A DNA stretch of 5,623 bases from Burkholderiales bacterium (lineage in GTDB: Bacteria > Pseudomonadota > Gammaproteobacteria > Burkholderiales > Burkholderiaceae_D): contig JACPVY010000532.1 in assembly GCA_016197345.1 (NCBI GenBank), forward strand, positions 1 through 5,623, read 5' to 3'. Positions 1 to 5,586 of this stretch are shown here, piece by piece. Within the stretch, counting starts at the first letter, position 1; each line of letters starts with the position of its first letter. The translations under genes and the position numbers were made by a program. The notes under the pieces are model-generated. The model was not told the DNA's origin. It saw only the letters and a list, made by a program, of their open reading frames with translations, and searched no databases.

Positions 1-129
1 TGCGGTGCTATCGGTGGTGCTGCTGATTGTGGTCGGTGCAGCGATTACTAGGGTTGGTGTGAGCGCACCAGCAAGGCAAATGGCAGCAAATAAAGGTGTC
101 AAATGGCGTAAGGCGGGTAGGGTAGTCAT
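1..129 (-). CDS. N-terminus of an unidentified secreted protein (partial, runs off the left edge)
   Basis: Reading the minus strand from the ATG at 129-127 gives an open 43-codon frame that is still open at base 1. The N-terminus looks like a Sec signal peptide: a short region with one Arg and one His (MTTLPALRHL), a hydrophobic stretch (about residues 11-30, PLFAAICLAGALTPTLV) and an IAAPTT segment suited to signal peptidase I, followed by a Ser/Thr-rich start of the mature protein. This ATG is the only usable start, because an in-frame TGA lies upstream with no ATG, GTG or TTG between. No clear Shine-Dalgarno sequence is visible. The opposite strand (2-151) is also open and hydrophobic, but it uses AGG three times in 49 codons, which makes it less likely. 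The function cannot be named from this fragment. Confidence 0.5.
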   Translation of the reverse strand, partial: MTTLPALRHLTPLFAAICLAGALTPTLVIAAPTTISSTTDSTA

Positions 130-258
130 CGTAAAGTGGTCGGCATGTTGAGATGCGAATCATATCGTAAGGAAAATAATAAACTTGCCTAGAGCAATTT
201 TTTTAAAATTGCGAATGCAATAACAATACTAGAAAACGGCGATTTGGCTCATTATTTC

Positions 259-287
259 TTGCTCAAAAAATGTGCAGAGACTATAAT
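259..287 (+). promoter_or_regulatory. Sigma-70-like promoter candidate for the PEP-CTERM gene
   Basis: A perfect -10 hexamer TATAAT at 282-287 lies 17 bases downstream of TTGCTC (259-264), which matches the first three bases of the -35 consensus. Transcription would start near 294 and give a leader of roughly 235 bases before the ATG at 530. The tandem TTGCAATT units would fall about 20-45 bases into that leader. The strong -10 and ideal spacing support the call. The weak second half of the -35 and the long leader are the reasons for caution. Confidence 0.45.
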
Positions 288-313
288 TCTGCGCTGTCGA
301 AAGAAACCTGAAG

Positions 314-337
314 TTGCAATTTTGCAATTTTGCAATT
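314..337. repeat. Three perfect tandem copies of TTGCAATT
   Basis: Three 8-base units abut without spacers (314-321, 322-329, 330-337). Each unit contains the palindrome TTGCAA. They lie just downstream of the predicted promoter and about 190 bases upstream of the PEP-CTERM start. They could be a cooperative binding site for a regulator or a slippage-prone simple repeat; the sequence alone does not decide. Confidence 0.75.
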
Positions 338-529
338 AAATGCAGTGTAAGGTGATCCAAAGTGGCTTACCTTCCCTAGTCTGCATCAGGTATTGTTGTG
401 TTTTCGGGCAAACACGATTCTTTTGACAATTTTAGACAGAAAAAAGGTGTCCCCGTATCTGCTCAATGCTTGCTGAGAATGCGCCTAGCCACCTGCGCAT
501 GTTGATTGAAAATTAATGCAATAACTAAT

Positions 530-1144
530 ATGAATACTTTCAAAAAAATTACGCAGGCAGCCATTTTGGTCGCCATCGTTGCTGCACCAAGTGCATTTGC
601 AGCACCTGTGAAGCTCACTCCTGCAATTGCAGTCCCAAGCGGTACGGTGCAAAATTTTGTACTTGGCTTATCGAACACGGCTGGCTTCCCTAGCCAAAAC
701 ATGGGCACCTTGCGTTTGGAACAAATCGGTGCTGACACCAAATGGACGTTGGCCGCCAATTGGGATAATAAATATAATTCAGGCAACCCATTTGTCTTCG
801 GTTTGGATTTCGCTATGACTTCCGGCTCGCTTAGCCAAAGCACCTTGCCTTTGTTTGATGTCACTGGCACGGTCGCCGTGAAAAGCTTTGGTAGCAGCGG
901 CGTTTTCTTCAATCCATCCAACAACGCTAATCGTTTCAACGATGGCGAAAAAGTAAGCTGGTTGTTCAAAAGCACCAACATCAGCAACTTCTTGATCAAA
1001 GACTTGCATGTGAATGCGATCTACAACGGCCAATCGGTCAAATTTGCACCGATGACTCCAGTACCAGAGCCAGAAACCTATGCCATGATGGCCGTTGGTC
1101 TGGCAGCATTGGTGGCGATGCGTCGTCGCCAACAAAAAGCCTAA
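530..1144 (+). CDS. PEP-CTERM sorting-domain protein, exported
   Basis: Encodes a 204-residue exported protein from the ATG at 530; an in-frame TTG at 506 would add 8 residues. Neither start has a clear Shine-Dalgarno sequence. ATG is preferred because it puts a compact signal peptide at the N-terminus: MNTFKK, a hydrophobic core (ITQAAILVAIVAA) and an SAFA/APV cleavage site. The C-terminus is a classic PEP-CTERM signal: VPEPETYAM (PEP at about residues 179-181), a short hydrophobic helix (MMAVGLAALVAM) and a basic end (RRRQQKA). In this family the tail is recognised by an exosortase in the inner membrane, which processes the protein for surface or extracellular-matrix delivery. The mature region is rich in Asn, Ser, Gly and Phe, has no motif I recognise and contains no Cys. 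No exosortase gene is in the window, so processing would act in trans. It is monocistronic and followed by its own terminator. The role of the mature domain is unknown. Confidence 0.88.
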   Translation: MNTFKKITQAAILVAIVAAPSAFAAPVKLTPAIAVPSGTVQNFVLGLSNTAGFPSQNMGTLRLEQIGADTKWTLAANWDNKYNSGNPFVFGLDFAMTSGSLSQSTLPLFDVTGTVAVKSFGSSGVFFNPSNNANRFNDGEKVSWLFKSTNISNFLIKDLHVNAIYNGQSVKFAPMTPVPEPETYAMMAVGLAALVAMRRRQQKA

Positions 1145-1158
1145 TACGCTTTTGCGCC

Positions 1159-1187
1159 AAAAAAAGGATGCTACGGCATCCTTTTTT
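1159..1187 (+). terminator. Intrinsic terminator of the PEP-CTERM gene
   Basis: Stem GGATGC (1166-1171) / GCATCC (1176-1181) with a TACG tetraloop is followed by six T (1182-1187). It is preceded by seven A (1159-1165) that extend the stem, so it could also act on the minus strand. It begins 14 bases after the PEP-CTERM stop codon. Confidence 0.85.
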
Positions 1188-1219
1188 ATTGCCCACTTTA
1201 GCGCTGGGGCAATAAAAAA
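1182..1219. repeat. 13-bp inverted repeat linking the two terminators
   Basis: TTTTTTATTGCCC (1182-1194) is the exact reverse complement of GGGCAATAAAAAA (1207-1219), with a 12-base loop. The arms use the T-run of the plus-strand terminator and the A-run (minus-strand T-run) of the operon terminator, so this hairpin would compete with or stack on the other two. Confidence 0.7.
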
Positions 1220-1247
1220 ACGGGTTTGCCACCTTAGCGACAAACCC
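1214..1247 (-). terminator. Intrinsic terminator of the encapsulin operon
   Basis: On the minus strand GGGTTTG (1247-1241) pairs with CAAACCC (1228-1222) around a 12-base loop. One G follows, then seven T (1220-1214). It lies about 50 bases past the stop codon of the cysteine desulfurase gene and ends the three-gene transcript before it meets the convergent PEP-CTERM gene. Confidence 0.8.
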
Positions 1248-1295
1248 TGTTCATCAAGCACGAAAGCGAATGCGGGACAGACTAATTACTTCAGA

Positions 1296-3077
1296 TTAAA
1301 TCGCATGTTGCCCGTTTTGAATCCGCCGTACCGCAGCAATCAGCTTATCCACATCCGCGCAATTGTTATAAAACGCTAATGAGGGACGTACCGTTGCTTC
1401 CAGCCCAAAACGGCGCAAAATCGGTTGCGCGCAATGGTGGCCAGAGCGGACAGCAATGCCCTCGCGCGCCAAGGCCGCACCAACGTGCTCGGTTTTGTGG
1501 TCTTTCAACACGAATGACAACACACTGGCTTTATGCTCCGCCGTGCCGATCAAACGCAAACCGGGAATGCTACGCAATTGATGGGTGGCATATTGCAACA
1601 ACTGATGCTCGTACATCGCGATGTTTTCGATACCGAGTTGGTTGACATAGTCAAGCGCCGCGCCTAAACCGACGGCGTCGGCGATATTACCTGTCCCCGC
1701 TTCAAAACGCCCCGGCGCTGCATGGTATTGGGTATGCTCAAAAGTGACATCTTTGATCATATTGCCGCCACCTTGCCATGGTTGCGTTTCGTTCAGCAGC
1801 GCTTCTTTGCCATACAGCACACCGATGCCGGTTGGGCCGAAAATCTTATGGCCAGAAAAGACAAACCAATCGCAATCGAGATATTGCACATCGGCTCGTA
1901 AATGGGACACAGATTGCGCACCATCGACCAGCACTTTGGCGCCAACGCTATGTGCCATTTCCACCATTTGCTTCGCTGGTGTGATGGTGCCTAGCGCGTT
2001 CGACACTTGCGTGAACGAGACGAGCTTGGTTTTCGGCGTCAGCAATTTAGCGTATTCATCGAGCAAAATTTGGCCATCATCATCGACTGGAATCACGCGC
2101 AACTTCGCGCCTTTTTCCGCACATAGCTGTTGCCAAGGCACGATATTGGCGTGATGTTCTAGCCAACTGATGACGATTTCATCGTCCTTCACGATGTTTT
2201 GTCGCCCCCAGCTTTGCGCTACCAAATTAATTGCCTCGGTAGTGCCGCGCACGAACACGATTTCATTGCTCGATGCGGCATTCAAAAAGCCACGCACTTT
2301 GTCGCGCGCGCTTTCGTAAGCATCAGTCGCCCGTGCTGCCAAGGTATGCGCAGCGCGATGAATGTTCGAATTTTCGTGTTGGTAAAAGTAGCTCAAGCGA
2401 TCAATCACGCTTTGCGGCTTTTGCGTGGTAGCGGCATTATCCAACCACACTAATTGCCGACCATTGACGCGTTCTTGCAAGATCGGAAAATCACGCCGCA
2501 CCACATTCACATCAAACGGTGGCCGCGCCGTGCCGACGCCCGCATGCGAACCCGGCCAACTCGGTGGGCTAGCATGTTGCCCGTGCTTGACGCTAGGGGC
2601 GCTATGGCTGGCTTGGCTATGCTCCAGAAAATAATACGGCGCAGCACTTTCGCTACTCGCCGCACCACCACTACCGCTAGGCAAGCCAAATTGCGCAGGC
2701 TTGAGCAAGGCGATCAATTCCGCTTCACTCGGCAAACCAAAACCTGCGGGCGACGGCGTGTTGCTAAACCAATCGCTAGTGCCGCGTTGCGAGCCAGAAG
2801 TAACAGGATTGCTACCGAACGCCTTGCTAGCGGGCTTAGCAGGCACATCCTGCTGCAAGAAATAAAACGGTGCATGATCTTGCGCATGGGCTGCGGGTTG
2901 TTCGTTGTGCGACACCGGGCGCGGACTGAGTAACTGCGCCAATTGCGCATCATCAGGCACAGCATGTCCGCCACCGAGATCAGCCAGCGGCAAACCAGAG
3001 CTAGCTGCTACCGGCACAGACGGCGCAACCGAACGTGGCGCATCCGCAACTGTGGCTGGAAATCCGTTCGGCGACAC
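1296..3077 (-). CDS. SufS-like type II cysteine desulfurase, family 2A encapsulin cargo
   Basis: A 593-residue PLP enzyme expected to convert L-cysteine to L-alanine and an enzyme persulfide. Residues from about 186 to 593 form a full-length class V aminotransferase/SufS domain (usual length about 405). Visible sites are LDNAATTQK (212-220), the HHAN segment (308-311), PLP-contacting VDGAQ (D385, Q388), the Schiff-base lysine K411 in SGHK, and catalytic C549 in RSGHHCAQP. The SGHK and RSGHHC forms are those of type II (SufS/CsdA) enzymes. Residues 1-185 are a Pro/Ala/Ser/Gly-rich, probably disordered extension that SufS lacks. It carries two copies of a short helix motif plus an AP[FY]YFL motif. 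In the known system this extension targets the enzyme into the shell encoded next door. The start is GTG, 11 bases after the shell gene stop. It is the first standard start after an upstream in-frame TGA and has only a weak ribosome site, so translational coupling is likely. No SufE/SufU activator is nearby. Confidence 0.95.
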   Translation of the reverse strand: MSPNGFPATVADAPRSVAPSVPVAASSGLPLADLGGGHAVPDDAQLAQLLSPRPVSHNEQPAAHAQDHAPFYFLQQDVPAKPASKAFGSNPVTSGSQRGTSDWFSNTPSPAGFGLPSEAELIALLKPAQFGLPSGSGGAASSESAAPYYFLEHSQASHSAPSVKHGQHASPPSWPGSHAGVGTARPPFDVNVVRRDFPILQERVNGRQLVWLDNAATTQKPQSVIDRLSYFYQHENSNIHRAAHTLAARATDAYESARDKVRGFLNAASSNEIVFVRGTTEAINLVAQSWGRQNIVKDDEIVISWLEHHANIVPWQQLCAEKGAKLRVIPVDDDGQILLDEYAKLLTPKTKLVSFTQVSNALGTITPAKQMVEMAHSVGAKVLVDGAQSVSHLRADVQYLDCDWFVFSGHKIFGPTGIGVLYGKEALLNETQPWQGGGNMIKDVTFEHTQYHAAPGRFEAGTGNIADAVGLGAALDYVNQLGIENIAMYEHQLLQYATHQLRSIPGLRLIGTAEHKASVLSFVLKDHKTEHVGAALAREGIAVRSGHHCAQPILRRFGLEATVRPSLAFYNNCADVDKLIAAVRRIQNGQHAI

Positions 3078-3104
3078 CCCGGCCGCGCCTATGCTATTCG
3101 GGGT
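3076..3104 (-). promoter_or_regulatory. Possible mRNA hairpin over the cargo start codon (translational coupling)
   Basis: On the minus strand ACCCCG (3104-3099) can pair with CGGGGT (3081-3076), leaving a 17-base loop; a flanking T/G wobble could add one pair. The downstream arm covers the first two bases of the GTG start of the desulfurase, and the loop contains the TAG stop of the shell gene (3091-3089). Ribosomes finishing the shell gene would open it. The pairing is seen in the sequence; the coupling is inferred. Confidence 0.4.
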
Positions 3105-4057
3105 AGGCGCGACTGTTTGCAGTAATATTCAAAAATTCTGGCATTTTCATCGTGTTCCATTTTGCCAACGCCTTCCAGCACGGCAATCGCATCTTCCGTC
3201 AACACAGCCAGCGAGCAATACAGCGAGACAAGGTAAGAGGCAATCGCTTTTTTGTTGATGCCCATGAAGCGCACCGCCAAGCCTGGGCTGGTTTCGCCGC
3301 CCGGCAGATTTGGCTGGAACAAGCCGACCACGCCTTGACGGCTTTCGCCCGTGCGGATCAGCAAAATATTCGATTTGCCATCAACGATTTCCAGTTTGTC
3401 GGATGGGAACAGTGGAATGCCGCGCCAGGTCAAGAATTGCGAACCAAACAGCGAAACGGTTGGCGGTGGCACGCCACGGCGCGTACATTCGCGGCCAAAA
3501 GCGGCAATCGCTAATGGATGGGCGAGGAAAAAGCCGGGCTCTTTCCACACTTTGGTGATCAATTCATCCAAATCGTCTGGCGTCGGCGCGCCAGTGCGGG
3601 TTTTGATGCGTTGGCTAGGAGCGATGCTATGCAGCAAGCCGTATTCTTTGTTGTTGATCAATTCGCTTTCTTGACGTTCTTTGATGATTTCAATCGTCAA
3701 GCGCAATTGTTCAGCGATTTGGTTGTATGGGTTGCTATACAAATCGGAAATGCGGGTATGCACTTCGACTACGGTGGTGACGGCGCTGAGTTGGTATTCG
3801 CGTGGATTTTCAACGTAATCAACAAAGGTTTCTGGCAACACGCGTTCGTCGCGTTCAGAGCAATCGACCACTACGCTAGAGGCATCTTTGACGCGGTTGA
3901 CGCGATAAATACCGGCTTCCAATGGCACCCAATTGAGCAAACGCGTCAACCAACGTGGGGTGATGCGTGACATCTGCGGGACGGTACGGGTCGCAATCGC
4001 TAGGCCGCGCGCGCCTGCGTCGGTGAGCGCGGTTTGTTCTTCAAATGTTTGAGTCAT
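3089..4057 (-). CDS. srpI: Family 2A encapsulin shell protein (SrpI-type nanocompartment)
   Basis: A 322-residue HK97-fold shell protein that in this family self-assembles into a small icosahedral compartment in the cytosol enclosing a cysteine desulfurase. The call comes from overall resemblance to SrpI: an N-terminal arm followed by RITPRWLTRLLNWVPLEAGIYRV-like sequence (31-53), an extended-loop region near 60-100, the long P-domain helix with DLYSNPYNQIAEQ (105-117) to about 136, and the A-domain with GLFQPNLPGGETSPGL (245-260), the RFMGINKKAIASY stretch (263-275) and a hydrophobic helix to about 297. There is no cyclic-nucleotide-binding insertion, which separates it from family 2B. No phage portal, protease or terminase genes lie nearby. 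The ATG is preceded by a strong AGGAG (4068-4064) six bases upstream, the best ribosome site in the operon, as expected for a subunit needed in many copies per particle. It lies 50 bases after the acetyltransferase gene and 11 before the cargo gene. Confidence 0.95.
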   Translation of the reverse strand: MTQTFEEQTALTDAGARGLAIATRTVPQMSRITPRWLTRLLNWVPLEAGIYRVNRVKDASSVVVDCSERDERVLPETFVDYVENPREYQLSAVTTVVEVHTRISDLYSNPYNQIAEQLRLTIEIIKERQESELINNKEYGLLHSIAPSQRIKTRTGAPTPDDLDELITKVWKEPGFFLAHPLAIAAFGRECTRRGVPPPTVSLFGSQFLTWRGIPLFPSDKLEIVDGKSNILLIRTGESRQGVVGLFQPNLPGGETSPGLAVRFMGINKKAIASYLVSLYCSLAVLTEDAIAVLEGVGKMEHDENARIFEYYCKQSRLPRIA

Positions 4058-4063
4058 GTCAAT

Positions 4064-4068
4064 CTCCT
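4064..4068 (-). promoter_or_regulatory. Strong ribosome binding site of the encapsulin gene
   Basis: AGGAG on the minus strand with a 6-base spacer to the ATG at 4057. It fixes the start codon and is clearly stronger than the sites in front of the two flanking GTG-started genes, fitting a need for excess shell subunits. Confidence 0.85.
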
Positions 4069-4107
4069 GTGGTAATGCGGTGGATAAAAACTAAGTACGG
4101 TGGAAAA

Positions 4108-5085
4108 TTAATCGCCACTACGCATGTGCGCTTGCGACACATTGCTACCCGGCGGCACGCTTTGCGTCAGCCAGACGTTGCCGCCGATGGTGGAACCTTT
4201 GCCGATGGTGATGCGGCCGAGAATGGTGGCGCCGGCATAAATCACGACGTCATCCTCAACGATGGGGTGGCGCGCATTGCCTTTCAGCAGCACGCCTTGT
4301 TCGTCGCTAGGAAAGCGCTTCGCGCCTAACGTCACCGCTTGATATAGCCGTACGTGATTGCCGATGATGGCGGTTTCGCCAATCACGACGCCAGTGCCGT
4401 GGTCTATGAAGAAACTATCGCCAATTTGCGCGCCGGGATGGATGTCGATGCCCGTGCGGGAATGCGCGATATCGGCGATCATGCGTGCCAAAAATGGCAC
4501 ACCTAAACGCAACAAGGCATGTGCTAAGCGGTGATGCAAAATCGCAATTGTGCCGGGATAGCACAATAAAACTTCTGAAATACTGGAGGCGGCAGGGTCA
4601 CCTTGAAAAGCGGCATGTAAATCTGAGACTAATAAGCCGCGTATTTCAGGTAGTTGCGATAAAAACTGTTGTGTGATGTATTCGGCTTGTTGCGGCAGTG
4701 TTTGTTCATCGCCCCCCGTTTCGCCAGCGACAAATAACAAGGCACGTCGTACTTGTTCAATTAGGATGGGTTTGATGCTATTGAGTGTGTGGCCGACGAA
4801 ATAATCAATGCTATCGTCGTTTAATTGCACATTGCTGTAGTGAGTGGGAAATAAAGCGGCAGCCAGCCCTTGCAAAATATCTAATAATGCCGCTTTCGAA
4901 GGTAATTCGCGAATCCGTCCTAAATGGCGCACCTTATGCGTGATTTCTCGCGAATGACGCAGTTGTGCAACCACACTGGTGAGATCGGGGGCTGCATCTT
5001 GCTGATGGGCTAGGTGTTGCTCTTGAATCTGTATTTCCATACCTTGATAACCTGATGTGCGGCAACTTTGAGCGCGGGATAGCAC
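4108..5085 (-). CDS. epsC: Serine O-acetyltransferase (EpsC/SrpH type)
   Basis: Transfers acetyl from acetyl-CoA to L-serine, making O-acetylserine, the carbon skeleton for cysteine synthesis. The protein has an N-terminal helical domain (to about residue 205) and a left-handed beta-helix of hexapeptide repeats (about 206-312). Family motifs are RMIADIAHSRTGIDIHPGA (201-219), FFIDHGTGVVIGE (225-237), LYQAVTLG (247-254) and ARHPIVEDDVVIYAGATILG (271-290). By alignment with E. coli CysE, D214, D228 and H229 correspond to D143, D157 and the catalytic H158. The chain ends 12-15 residues after the last repeat, with no long C-terminal tail ending in Ile as in CysE. The GTG at 5085 (325 residues) has AAGGG eight bases upstream. 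An ATG at 5040 would give 310 residues but has a poorer site, so the first is slightly favoured. It is the first gene of the operon and resembles srpH beside srpI in Synechococcus. No shell-targeting extension is seen. Confidence 0.95.
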   Translation of the reverse strand: MLSRAQSCRTSGYQGMEIQIQEQHLAHQQDAAPDLTSVVAQLRHSREITHKVRHLGRIRELPSKAALLDILQGLAAALFPTHYSNVQLNDDSIDYFVGHTLNSIKPILIEQVRRALLFVAGETGGDEQTLPQQAEYITQQFLSQLPEIRGLLVSDLHAAFQGDPAASSISEVLLCYPGTIAILHHRLAHALLRLGVPFLARMIADIAHSRTGIDIHPGAQIGDSFFIDHGTGVVIGETAIIGNHVRLYQAVTLGAKRFPSDEQGVLLKGNARHPIVEDDVVIYAGATILGRITIGKGSTIGGNVWLTQSVPPGSNVSQAHMRSGD

Positions 5086-5093
5086 TCACTAAG

Positions 5094-5098
5094 CCCTT
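5094..5098 (-). promoter_or_regulatory. Ribosome binding site supporting the GTG start of the acetyltransferase
   Basis: AAGGG on the minus strand lies eight bases before the GTG at 5085. The alternative ATG at 5040 has only a CAGG about ten bases upstream, so this site favours the longer protein. Confidence 0.5.
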
Positions 5099-5119
5099 GT
5101 GTGATCAAGAAATTTCTCA

Positions 5120-5149
5120 ATTATTTAAATTAAGAAAGATCATTAACAA
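5120..5149 (-). promoter_or_regulatory. Promoter candidate of the encapsulin operon
   Basis: On the minus strand TTGTTA (5149-5144) and AATAAT (5125-5120; five of six matches to TATAAT) are separated by 18 bases. A 16-base alternative gives TAAATA. The predicted start near 5112 would leave about 27 bases before the GTG and include its ribosome site. The region is very AT-rich, so chance matches are likely. Confidence 0.35.
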
Positions 5150-5156
5150 ATAAGAG

Positions 5157-5184
5157 ATTTGAACAATATTTGAAATTCAAATAT
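5157..5184. promoter_or_regulatory. Perfect 19-bp palindrome plus extra half-site, operator candidate
   Basis: ATATTTGAA (5166-5174), a central A, and TTCAAATAT (5176-5184) form a perfect palindrome. A further ATTTGAA at 5157-5163 repeats the half-site of 5168-5174 with an 11-base period, on the same helix face. The core fits the T-N11-A pattern of LysR-family sites, the family that includes the sulfur regulator CysB. It begins about 17 bases upstream of the candidate -35, where an activator would bind. The palindrome is seen directly; the regulator is inferred. Confidence 0.5.
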
Positions 5185-5478
5185 GGATATAAATCAATTC
5201 TGTTTTTCTATATTTGGAAAAAGAATTTCGCTAGTTCCTTTTAAAAGAGAAACGCATAAGCAAATGCGGCTGCGCATAAAATATTTACGCGAAGCAGCAA
5301 AAAATGATTTCACATCGTAACGCGGAATTCCATTTGACGCAACTGCACACAATGCTGAGATTCTTATTAAAAGTATGATTTATTTTTTGAAAATAAAATC
5401 TGAATATTTAAATAAAACATGACTGGGAACCTCGGAAAACCTACTGCGCGGGTATTTCTTGAATTTGCGAACATCGCT

Positions 5479-5586
5479 TTACCCCATATCGTTATACACA
5501 ACTCTAAAATCCCGCCCAATCTCCATGTAAAAACTCTTTAAATTCAATGACTTGCAAATATCAGTTGTAAACTTTTCGGAAATCAC
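5479..5586 (-). CDS. Small unidentified ORF or gene remnant (35 aa)
   Basis: On the minus strand a frame from the GTG at 5586 to the TAA at 5481-5479 encodes 35 residues with a normal protein-like composition (VISEKFTTDICK, then SFYMEIGRDFRVVYNDMG). The same frame is open six codons further up, to a TAA. A GAGAG five bases before the GTG could serve as a weak ribosome site. I do not recognise the sequence. It could be a small gene, or the C-terminal remnant of a decayed gene whose upstream part lies in another frame or beyond the window edge. It reads in the same direction as the operon but about 390 bases ahead of it. Confidence 0.25.
   Translation of the reverse strand: MISEKFTTDICKSLNLKSFYMEIGRDFRVVYNDMG

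Larger units (their letters stand above)
130..529. other. Divergent AT-rich intergenic region
   Basis: About 400 bases separate the left-edge minus-strand gene from the PEP-CTERM gene. I see no convincing gene here. The stretch holds a plus-strand promoter candidate (259-287), three tandem TTGCAATT units (314-337) and a small inverted repeat ATGCGC/GCGCAT (479-484 and 495-500, 10-base loop) shortly before the PEP-CTERM start. A 28-codon frame from the ATG at 341 and a 5-codon frame from the ATG at 499 are too short and unsupported to be called genes. Confidence 0.6.
5086..5478. other. AT-rich upstream region of the operon
   Basis: No gene is visible on either strand in this roughly 390-base stretch; the few frames are under 30 codons. 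It holds the promoter candidate (5120-5149) and the palindrome (5166-5184). Further out, a CGCAT / ATGCG / CGCAT series (5253-5257, 5264-5268, 5273-5277) could form either of two small hairpins. Base composition is much richer in A and T than the operon. Confidence 0.6.

Noticed and set aside
2..151. Plus-strand open frame with a hydrophobic stretch, possible C-terminus of a membrane protein
   Set aside because: It lies opposite a minus-strand signal-peptide start, uses AGG three times in 49 codons, and its hydrophobicity can be explained as the complement of the signal peptide.
423..428. Consensus -35 TTGACA upstream of the PEP-CTERM gene
   Set aside because: No acceptable -10 hexamer at 15-19 bases downstream.
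361..480. Sigma-54 (-24/-12) promoter, as reported for some PEP-CTERM genes
   Set aside because: Candidate GG pairs at 364 and 446 have no GC at the required 10-base spacing.
463..999. 178-codon minus-strand frame over the PEP-CTERM gene
   Set aside because: Antisense to a gene with clear signal peptide and sorting tail; no ribosome site or recognisable domain.
779..1261. 160-codon minus-strand frame across the terminators
   Set aside because: Overlaps two terminators and the antisense of the PEP-CTERM gene; composition is that of a shadow frame.
2454..2933. 159-codon plus-strand frame opposite the cargo extension
   Set aside because: Arg/Ala/Thr-rich sequence typical of the complement of a Pro/Ser/Gly-rich coding region.
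3518..3970. 150-codon plus-strand frame inside the encapsulin gene
   Set aside because: Complement of a well-supported shell protein; no independent start signal or domain.
3089..4057. Prophage capsid gene, because of the HK97-type fold
   Set aside because: Sequence resembles SrpI and the neighbours are sulfur-metabolism enzymes; no other phage genes are present.
5253..5277. CGCAT/ATGCG/CGCAT alternating hairpins as an attenuator or REP-like element
   Set aside because: Stems are only 5 bp with no T-run and lie outside the predicted transcript; reported only as part of the intergenic description.
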